Part shown: positions 51,816 to 60,800 of the stretch, in pieces
Numbering within the stretch: position 1 is the stretch's first letter
Layout of the letters: the number at the start of each line of letters is the position of its first letter
Origin: Volvox africanus
Taxonomy: Eukaryota; Chlorophyta; Chlorophyceae; Chlamydomonadales; Volvocaceae
DNA: 64,000 nucleotides
Direction of reading: 5' to 3'
Assembly (NCBI GenBank): GCA_030268105.1
Contig: BSDZ01000011.1
Coordinates: forward strand, 434,001-498,000
Translations under genes and position numbers: made by a program
The notes under the pieces: model-generated
The model's database searches: none
Seen by the model: the letters and a program-made list of their open reading frames with translations, nothing else
What the model was told of the DNA's origin: nothing

Positions 51816-54800
51816 ATTGTTTTGATTATTTGCAATGTGTGTGCAACGCGAGCGTTGTGCCCACTGTCGCTGGCTTGGACGGCTGGTGCATGTGAGGCTG
51901 ATGATGGCGCACGTTGTGCTGCAGACAGGTTTCACTGCTCCTGTACGGCCGTTGCATGAGTTTGTCGTTGTCCCACCTCTCGCGTGTTGTGCTGTCTGTC
52001 ATTTGGAAGCATGTGCATGCGGGTCAGTGCAAAAGACCAGGGGAGTAGGCGAGGGGAGAGGCCGTTCACGAATGATAGTGGCATGACCGTTGCCGCCTCC
52101 GTGGCGTGGCATATGAAGGATGACCGCTCTTGTGTGGAGGTTCAACATGTAAACAACCGGATTCTTTGCATGCTTTAAATGTTTACCTTTTCCAGCGAGA
52201 TCAGGTGAACCCCGTACTGCTGTGTATGTATGTTTTGCAAGCCTATGGGGGCCCCCGACCTGGCAAGTACTACCCGTGAAATGGCCCCAGCTCCTCCACA
52301 GCCAGGAATGATAGACTCATCCCGCAATCCCTCTCTTTTGCGCGTCTCCTCAGCTCATACGACTGCTACCTATTCGTGCAGTCCCAAAAGGTACTCCCCT
52401 TTTTCATCCCACCCTGGCCGTGGGCCTCTCAAGACCATGAATAAAAAACTAGAGTACGATGCACGCGCGCACACACAAACACACACACACACACACAAAC
52501 ACGGCCCCCCCAACCACCACACACCAGCAGCCACGCAACCGAATAAGATGCCGACTGAGAAAGGAGTCAGGGACACAGGTGATATTGAAAGGGGATTTGA
52601 AAGGTGCAAAGGCCGTCCGTCAGCCCGGCTCAACATTGAAGTAACATTGGCATGCGGTGTCCGCCAAACAGAAAGGGTGCTTGACATGGAGCTTCAACCT
52701 GGACGGCACCCGGAAATTTCAGGCTTTTTGCGGAAATGGCCGCTCAAGTGGCCCAAATGGCCACTGCAGGGGCCCCCGGGAGTTCTTGCCGTGTGAAGCG
52801 CGACCTTCCAAGGACAGCAACACAAGGCCCAGTTTTAGTTGATCAGGGCTGAACCGGAAAGTTCCACAAAAACAATGCTCAGTTCCAGGGACACCCGCTG
52901 GCCCCAGAACCTTATGACGTGCCCCGCGTAACACTAAGGGAGCTCAGTATACGTTATTCGACAGGCTTACGAATAACGTTTCTGGGCCCCGGAAAACGTT
53001 TTTTGGTTCTGAAGGACCCCGGAGTGTTTTAGGGCCAACCCAGTTAGGGTTCCCCGGGTGCTCCCGGAAAGGAGGTTTGGGGCTCCGGGGAACAAACAGC
53101 TACCCCTTTGATTTCATAGGGACGTCCCCCCCCCTCCCTTCTCCAGTACCAGTGGGCCAGCCCAATGTCTGTAATGCATGAACTGATACAAGATTTCCCA
53201 ACCCTTCCTCCACCAAGCTTTCTCTGTAACACCCTTTACAATGCGCGAGGGCCGAGATCAGTAGCTGCGATATGTAGCGACCAGGAACCATATTCCCTAA
53301 TTGGAGAATTCTAGGAGGCTGGATCCAAACCCACGAAGTCATACATCGCGAAACCCTGCTCGCAATCCCCAAAAGAGATCACTCGAGTATGAAAAAAACA
53401 TGCTTGAATTCTGGAAACGCCTTGCCTGCTGCCAAACATCGGACGAGATTTCGCGTAATGTTGTCGTGTTATACGGCAGATATCTTGCGCCGCCGTGTCG
53501 TTAAATCGACTCCGTCAGCAACCGTCATCCGCCGTTCCTGACAGCTACGCAAACATACGTATCAATGCAATACACCCTATTTCCGACCTGTTTATGACCC
53601 GTACTTTGCACATTTCTGTTACTCTGTCACCCTCGGAGCACTTTTTCCTTCATCGCCTTGCGCTCATCCGCTAATTACAGTTAGGCCTTTCGAGAGGCAA
53701 TATTCGGTAGATCTAAAGCTCGCTGTATAAGATTTTATATCTCTTTGTGGACTCGATGGCCAGTGGTCCGATGGTGGCCCTGAAGGCGCTCTTAGTTTTG
53801 GGTGCGTTTTTATTGGCTACCGTGAGCCCTAGCACCAACGGAAGTACAGGAGGATCGTCGTCGATATCGGAGCCCAGCACGTAGGGTTTGCGTCCCCGTG
53901 CCCAATTTGCGCGTGCGATATCGTGCCTAACTTGCCCTTTGTGTGTCTTATCTCTTTTAGAAATTATAGCAACATGGATGTCACCCGCAGCACGTTCTGC
54001 GCTGCGACGAAATTTCCAGCAGGGGTGCATGGGACTTCAAGGTAGGTGCTTGTAAAGAAGCTTGCTCACGTGGATCTTTGTCTTCACAATTGTTATTTCT
54101 ATGCTCCAGAATGGAAATTGTACCTCGGTTTTATGCGTCGACGGGTTTGGTCGAAGCTCATGGTGGTTCAGCGGTTGTTACCAACAGCTCTCCGCCTTCC
54201 ATGTTGGATGGAACATATTGTGGGGTTGAAGATGATGTCAAATTTGCTGGTAACCGTCTCGACTCTGTCAAGGAGCGGGACCTGCTGTTTTCAACGGTGG
54301 CCTTGGAAAGGTACGCTATTGAATCCTTTCCCAAGAATGCTTTTTTCCCGGCTCGCTCGGAATGTTGACGCTGTGCGCTTCTTCTTGTGCAGCTTTGAGG
54401 CAATATCCTTGCAAGAATCGCCCTCTTCTGCGGCATCGGCCAGCGACGCTGGCCCAGAAACCCAAACCCAGACGGCCGCATCAACCGATGATGCATCGCC
54501 CAACACGCTTTACTCCAGAAATCACAGCAAAGTAGATGCCGTCCATATTTCGCTCTGCGCCGCGGACATATTTTCAGAGGTGCAATGGACTGCGAGGTAG
54601 GTTGGGCTTAGAAGCTTGCTCACTTTGATCCTTGCCTGACCGTATATATTTCCTTTTTTTTCAGGACGAGTATCATACTCCCTCGGTCCGGCGTCCAGGC
54701 AAGGTTGATTGAAGTCGATGGTGATTCAGTGGTCGTTGCCAACAGCTGCCAACAGCTGCCGCTGAAGCCTGGTGCAGCCTTGTGGGGACCTGATGAAGGT

Positions 54801-56139
54801 GACAATGTCAAGGACGCTGATACTCGCGCTGATTTCGTCAAGGAGTGTGACCCAACGACCTTGCCACCAGCGGAGTTGTCGTCTGAGGCACCAGCCCACG
54901 CTGCAACTGCGGAACCGACACCGGCGGGTGTGCCTAGCAGCGCTGCTGACGTGTTCTCCGCGCATAGGTTGCCCACCATGTTCAACAGCTCCGAGCTGTC
55001 GGTGTCCTTGCGCTTAGGCTGTCAATCTTTGGCAGCATGGACAGTTTGCAGCGTTCGAGTACTGGATAGCTTCCTAGGGGGGCTTGTGTTTCTCATACTG
55101 CGTCAGGTACTGTGCATAGTCTGCAGACTGTGCTGGCGCCTTTTCCAACAAGCAGCTAGCTGCTCGGGACCAGCGTGCTCAGAAAGCGAAGCAGCTCCTC
55201 CCGTCACGAAATATCGCATCCTCCGTGCCAAGTGGCCGCACGGTAAGTGGGCCTGCCTCGCAAGGGCCGCTCCCCAAGACACAAATGTTTAACTTGCTTC
55301 TTGTGCGCGTGCAGAGGTGGTTCGGAAGGAGCAGACGGTGAAGAAGGTGGAGCCGCCACGGAGGTGGCCGGTCGGGACCTTTGTGTGGCGGGATGACATA
55401 CTTGTATACGTTGATGAATAGGCCTCCAACCGCCTCTGTGTCGTGATTTAATTCATTTTGTTCCAGAGACACAGCTATGGGGGTTGTGACACAAGCAAGC
55501 ACCCACCCAATGCGAGCGAGAGCCCCCACTGTGTTGGGTGTGTGTATGTCGGGGGCCGGGACGTCATTGCTGACCTGTTGACTGAGGTGAGATGTACATG
55601 GCTGATGCTCAGGATAGCGAGCAGGTAGGCAGAGGCGTATGGACAGCAGGCATTGTTTGATTAGCAGGCATTGTTTGATTCCGCCTTTTTTCGTTAATGT
55701 GCTCTGATGCACCATGTGGGAGTTAAGTAGTGGCAAGGAGAGCAGAGTTAGGGGCGCACTTCTGGATCACTCAGGTCTTCTGATGAGCTGCAAAATACTA
55801 TTATGTGCAGTCTGGATCAGAAACTTGCTTGCTAGTTACATGTGGTGGAGGCAGCAGTGCCTCATTCGGCAGGCTGTGGCCTCCGGAGATACCAGCAGTT
55901 CCAAGTGGGCCTCAGGTTACAACTCTTGGTGTCGGATTTTGTAGACCTCGCCGCCGCCATGACATTGCAGTCGGGTTTTTTTATATTCGCTTAGGTTCGG
56001 TCTCTGCCAGTTTACTGTTTCACCTGCTGATGACCTCTGATGTACCAGAGTACCTGCTGTGCGTTCTGTGGTCGGGCTGTCACAGCACAGCGTATCCAAT
56101 CATTCATCGTAGCTGATGTACCTGTATGTATTGTGTCAT
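51816..56139 (+). repeat. Array unit 13 (last full unit)
   Basis: Length 4324. Carries A at the aataagRtg site and a C-run of 9, like unit 12. The two look like the most recent duplication visible in the window. Confidence 0.95.
53756..55421 (+). CDS. Array gene, copy 13 (last copy before the array edge)
   Basis: Exons are those of copy 1 shifted by 51814. The coding sequence is intact. Its 3' flank runs through the end of unit 13 and the 755-bp unit remnant before the array breaks off, so it keeps about 1.47 kb of normal downstream sequence. Confidence 0.72.
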
Positions 56140-56894
56140 ATTGTTTTGATTATTTGCAATGTGTGTGCAACGCGAGCGTTGTGCCCACTGTCGCTGGCTT
56201 GGACGGCTGGTGCATGTGAGGCTGATGATGGCGCACGTTGTGCTGCAGACAGGTTTCACTGCTCCTGTACGGCCGTTGCATGAGTTTGTCGTTGTCCCAC
56301 CTCTCGCGTGTTGTGCTGTCTGTCATTTGGAAGCATGTGCATGCGGGTCAGTGCAAAAGACCAGGGGAGTAGGCGAGGGGAGAGGCCGTTCACGAATGAT
56401 AGTGGCATGACCGTTGCCGCCTCCGTGGCGTGGCATATGAAGGATGACCGCTCTTGTGTGGAGGTTCAACATGTAAACAACCGGATTCTTTGCATGCTTT
56501 AAATGTTTACCTTTTCCAGCGAGATCAGGTGAACCCCGTACTGCTGTGTATGTATGTTTTGCAAGCCTATGGGGGCCCCCGACCTGGCAAGTACTACCCG
56601 TGAAATGGCCCCAGCTCCTCCACAGCCAGGAATGATAGACTCATCCCGCAATCCCTCTCTTTTGCGCGTCTCCTCAGCTCATACGACTGCTACCTATTCG
56701 TGCAGTCCCAAAAGGTACTCCCCTTTTTCATCCCACCCTGGCCGTGGGCCTCTCAAGACCATGAATAAAAAACTAGAGTACGATGCACGCGCGCACACAC
56801 AAACACACACACACACACACACAAACACGGCCCCCCCAACCACCACACACCAGCAGCCACGCAACCGAATAAGATGCCGACTGAGAAAGGAGTC
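56140..56894 (+). repeat. Array unit 14, truncated at unit position 753
   Basis: Matches unit positions 1-753 with one extra CA dinucleotide in the microsatellite (near 56820) and A at the aataagRtg site. It breaks off after gagaaaggagtc. The gene half of the unit is absent, so this remnant carries no gene. It marks the right-hand edge of the array. Confidence 0.95.
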
Positions 56895-56923
56895 TAGATA
56901 GGGATACTGTGAGTTGAAGGATG
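56895..56923. other. Junction between array and inverted gene copy
   Basis: These 29 bases match neither the array unit nor the neighbouring nucleotidyltransferase gene. They sit exactly between the truncated last unit and the end of the inverted copy, so they are either filler from the joining event or a leftover of older sequence. Confidence 0.7.
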
Positions 56924-57760
56924 CATGATAGCCTTCAGCAGCAGTAGCAGCGCCAGCTTTGAGTGCCAGCAGGAAGAAAATGACCTGGTAGAAGTTTATG
57001 GAATCGAGATGGGGTCAGAGTATAGAGATAAAGACGACAGATCTGGCTCCTTCCCTGGAGCGGCATGTACACATACAGCCTACCTTCCCCACAGAACTAA
57101 GGACGCTAAGGACTTCAGACCCCAGCCAGGCTAACAGCTATATCATCCTCTCCAAGAACGCTATTTGACATGCTTGAACTTCGGGTTTAACATGTTTGAC
57201 CTCTTTTCCCCAGCTTCCCCAGTTAATTAAGGCCTTTCCCTCCAATTCTCCGCCCCCCAGCCTGCTCTCCTCCAAACTACCACGTTTATGTCTTCCCATC
57301 CCCAAACAGGTTCTTTCATCACCAGCAGCATCAGACACCAGATGTTGAAGGTGAAGGACTTGGGATCATTGATGCGATGTGCCTTTGGCCCAGATAGATC
57401 TTGACCTCTGGGAGCGGGAAAGTGTGAGGAGTGAGAGTGGACAGGACGGCGGTAGGCAGCGCCATTCACATGGGAGAGACAACCCAATTCAGTAATAAAT
57501 CGAAGCCGCTTTACTCAATCCTCATGTGTCGGCGAGGAGCTCTGCGTACGCAACGATGGCTGGCCATCGCTGTGTGTTCCGACCCGAAATAAAACTTAGC
57601 AGACAGACCTTGACCATGGCTTCTATCACTTCTCCGTACTAATATCGTTTCCTTTCGCAGTAGCAACGCTGTTTCAAAGGTTGACTTGCGCCACGGGTAC
57701 AAAAAGCGCGGAAACCAAGCTCCCTGCGCGGCAAACAAAGAAATCGTGCGCATAGCATAA
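56924..57760 (-). pseudogene. Inverted, partial, decayed copy of the adjacent nucleotidyltransferase gene
   Basis: Read on the minus strand, three blocks match the intact gene. Bases 57760 down to about 57500 match 57812-58082 (exon 1, intron 1, start of exon 2). Bases 57485 to about 57290 match 59261-59455 (end of intron 4, exon 5). Bases 57155 to 56924 match 59626-59856 (end of intron 5, start of exon 6). About 1.18 kb of the parent, with the catalytic Asp residues, is missing between the first two blocks. The copy has an in-frame TGA at 57517-57515 in the exon 2 equivalent and small insertions in the exon 5 equivalent (near 57385-57415). By eye the blocks are roughly four-fifths identical, so this duplication is much older than the array copies. 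It cannot make a working enzyme. Confidence 0.85.
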
Positions 57761-57828
57761 AAGATGGTTGATAAAACCTTATTTTTTATAGTTACAAAAC
57801 TGGTAAAAATATTATGCTATGCGCACGA
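57744..57828. repeat. Centre of the inverted duplication: perfect 17-bp arms around an AT-rich spacer
   Basis: TCGTGCGCATAGCATAA (57744-57760) and TTATGCTATGCGCACGA (57812-57828) are exact reverse complements across 51 AT-rich bases. The right arm contains the inferred start codon (57819). Beyond the arms, similarity continues at a lower level for about 250 bp on each side. The AT-rich middle would have to hold the promoter or leader of the intact gene unless transcription starts inside the inverted copy. Confidence 0.9.
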
Positions 57829-60800
57829 TATGTCGCGCGAGGGGCTTGGTTTCCGCGCTTTTTGCCCCCGTGGCGCAAGTCAACCTTCTGGAACAACGCA
57901 GCTTCTCAGCGAACGGAAATGGTATTAAATTACTTGAAGTGATAGAAGCCCTGGTCAAGGTTTGTCATGCTCTGTTCTATTTTGGGTCGGAACACACGGC
58001 AAAGGCCAGTCATCGTTGCGTACGCAGAGCTCGTCGCCGACACATGAGGATCGAGTAAAGCGGCTTCGAGTTATCAGTGAACTTCAGGAATCGCTGGGTA
58101 AAGCAGACCTTGGCCCCACCTTCGACTTGCGCATTCTTCCTTTCGGGAGTTTTGTGAATTCACTCTATGAGCCCAACAGTGACCTTGGTAAGGCCGGGTG
58201 AAGGTATAATGGGTGGTGATGAAGAAAGGGGTTACACATTTTACGCCGCTCAAGTCTCCCTTATGCAGACCTGGCCATCGTGGGTCAAATTGTAGCAACG
58301 GACGATTTATCCCCAGATGATAAGCGGTATCCCTTCTTAAAAGTGCAGCTGGTAAGTCTAAGCCTTCTCCTGGTCGTATTGGTGCACACTGCACAGGTAG
58401 CCCTGTGACGTTTTCTCTAGGCAGGGGCCTGACATTGTTTTATGCTGTTAAGTTGGTATGTATGCGTGCCCCACCTATGATCCCTCCTGTTGTCTCGCTG
58501 TCTGGTATTTGCCCTGCATATCCATGGTCCTGTTCTGGCACTGTACAAAGTGCAGCCTTCGCTTTGTTCCTTCATTTTATGGGATTTTCATTCACCCTTT
58601 ACCCCTCTCTATCACCTGTTTATGGTTATTCGCTGTCCTTGCACTCACACTTGTATGGTGCTTCCTGCCTCCTACTTGAGTTGCTAAACCTGACCATCCT
58701 TCCGAATTTAGGCCAAGCTTCCCCGGGAGTATGTCTCCGAACTCCTCCGTACAGCAGTCGCAAGGTTTGTCAAAGATGGCCTGGCAGACAAAAACAGTCT
58801 TGTGCCTGTTCTCCACGCTCGTATACCCATCGTCAAATTCATGCATCCAGCGACTGGTATCAGTGTGGACGTATGCGTGGGCTCGGAGGGCGACCCCTTC
58901 AAGACTTGGAGCCTGGCGCAGCTGATGGCTGTGCACCCAACAGTCGACAAACTCTGCCGCATGGTGAGCTTTGCGTGGGGTTTATCTGTGTCCGCACCCA
59001 TGCACCGCCAAGCTGGTAGATTCTGAGATGATCATTTTCAGCAGGAATCAGGAATACGGAGATCGACACAATATGGATGAGGAGGGTCTTTTATGGGTAG
59101 ACGGGGAATGGAGGTTAAGGAGCTGGCCAGGTGGCTGCATGGGTCGTACTGTGCGTGTTGGGACAAGGGCCAGTGAAAGGTGATGAAAAAAGAGCAAGCT
59201 CAGAGAGTGCCATCCATGCGTGCGGGTAACGAAGCCTATATTTTCCAATACTTGTATCCTGGGTTGTCTCTCCCATGTGAATGGCGCTGCCTACCGCCGT
59301 CCTGTCCACTCTCACTCCTCACACTTTCCCGCTCCCACAGGTCAAGGTCTGGGCCAAGGCACATGGCATCAATGATCCCAAGTCCTTCACCTTTAACAGC
59401 TGGTGTCTGACGCTGCTGGTTAGCAAATAACCTGTTTGGGAATGGGAAGACATAAACGCACAAACCTGCACATAACCGTTTACCTAACGAATAAAACTAG
59501 GAGTCCAACCTAAGCTGGGCAGCAGGGTGATCCTGGCTGAAAGTTCCTGCTGGCCTGCTTACAGTGATCTGTAATCTGGTGATGTGAACCTGGCAGGGTA
59601 GCTCCTCATGAGATAGTCACCGTTCATGGAGAGGATGGTATAGCTGTTATAGTGGCTGGGGTCCTTAGCATGGCAGTGTTGTTCAGTGGGGAAGGTAGGC
59701 TGTATGTGTACATGCCGCTCCAGGGAAGGAGCCAGATCTGTCGTCTTTATCTCTATACTCTGACCCCATCTCGATTCCATAAACTTCCACCAGGTTGTCT
59801 TCTTCCTGCAGCGGCACTCAAAGCCGGAGCTGCTACCGCCGCTGAAGGCTATCATGGGGGAAAAAGCTCCACGTGCAGGCCCGGCCATGCGATTGATGCA
59901 TGGTGGCAGGCAGCCGCCAAGTAAGGTGAGGGCCTGGAGGCACAGTTGCAGACTATGGTATCTCCGGATGGGTACCTCACGCTGTGACTGACGGCGGGAG
60001 AAGCAGCCTTAGCTGCCCACTGGTGTGTGGAGGAATATCGGGCGAATTAGACGCCGCGTCGCATCTCAAATTTTAGGCCAGGCGAGGGTGGAGCAGTAGC
60101 CAATGGCGCCACGCAGCTGGCGGGCAGGGCAGGTCTGTAAGGGGACGGGCTTTGCTCGTCATGCGCGTGTGCCTTGGCTTTTGCTTCTGCATACATTTTT
60201 GCAATTATGCATGTTGATGCTTGCACGTAGAATACCTCCTAAGGGCCTGGTCGTGGGTAAGTGTACCGGACAGGGTGAATCGTTGTGAATCGAGAAAGTA
60301 GCGGCACCGGTTCGTGGACGTTACCCAATGCCGCTCCAAGGACCATCGTACCTTGCCTAACTGGATAATCGCTTCGCACAGGAAACATGCCATATGAACA
60401 CCAATGCGCCAAGACATCGTTGCATCAACAAGTAGGCTGCTTCATAAAAGTCTTGTTAATGATTCATTAATGATTCATTCAGGTGGTTTATGTAGTTGTA
60501 AATGTATAAGGTTCAGCATAACGCCCACCACCGGTTGCCAGTCAACTGGCCATGACCGTATCGGCGTGTCTCGCCAAGCGTCCCTACACACCTGGCACCC
60601 GGTCCACACCTGCCTGCGTTCGCTTGGCCCTTTCACGCGCCACTCCCACCAGCATCTCCCGTCGCCCCTCTCACGCGCAAGTCCCATTCGTCCCGCACTC
60701 TCGGCCCTCCCCCTCTCTCCTCACCACCTTAATATGCGTCCGTGAGTTCCTGTGCTCGGGTCCTTTCTTCCTGAATCCACCGCCCAACCCGCGCGGCCCC

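Larger units (their letters stand above)
1..56894 (+). repeat. Tandem array of a 4.3-kb gene-bearing unit (13 full copies plus a partial one)
   Basis: The same sequence recurs head to tail with unit starts at 1, 4326, 8652, 12976, 17302, 21627, 25952, 30276, 34517, 38842, 43167, 47492, 51816 and 56140. Unit lengths are 4325, 4326, 4324, 4326, 4325, 4325, 4324, 4241, 4325, 4325, 4325, 4324 and 4324, then a 755-bp remnant. Length differences come from a C-run, one G-run, one T-run and the deletions in unit 8. Position 1 is an arbitrary phase because the window starts inside the array. Each unit has one six-exon gene and about 2.66 kb of spacer. No reverse transcriptase, transposase, rRNA or tRNA is visible in the unit. 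Spacer and exons are equally conserved, which points to recent amplification or ongoing homogenisation. Confidence 0.98.

Noticed and set aside
1..56894. CRISPR array, rDNA or tRNA cluster as an explanation of the repeats
   Set aside because: The repeat period is 4.3 kb with a spliced gene inside. No short repeat-spacer pattern, rRNA block or tRNA A/B box could be found.
1..56894. LTR retrotransposon or DNA transposon tandem
   Set aside because: No reverse transcriptase, integrase or transposase frames, no terminal repeats, and no target-site duplications at unit junctions.
57819..58058. 80-codon open frame as a complete small gene with an inverted paralogue at 57511-57753
   Set aside because: Its second half reads through intron 1. 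Splicing at 57959/58028 joins its first half to the conserved nucleotidyltransferase core, and the mirror frame is the pseudogene copy.
58405..59019. 204-codon plus-strand open frame overlapping exon 4
   Set aside because: It reads intron 3 and exon 4 in the wrong frame. The family motifs are in the other frame.
60404..60745. 113-codon open frame in intron 6
   Set aside because: There is no similarity to the enzyme family, it lies in a C/T-rich intron tail, and no splice sites fit both neighbours in phase.
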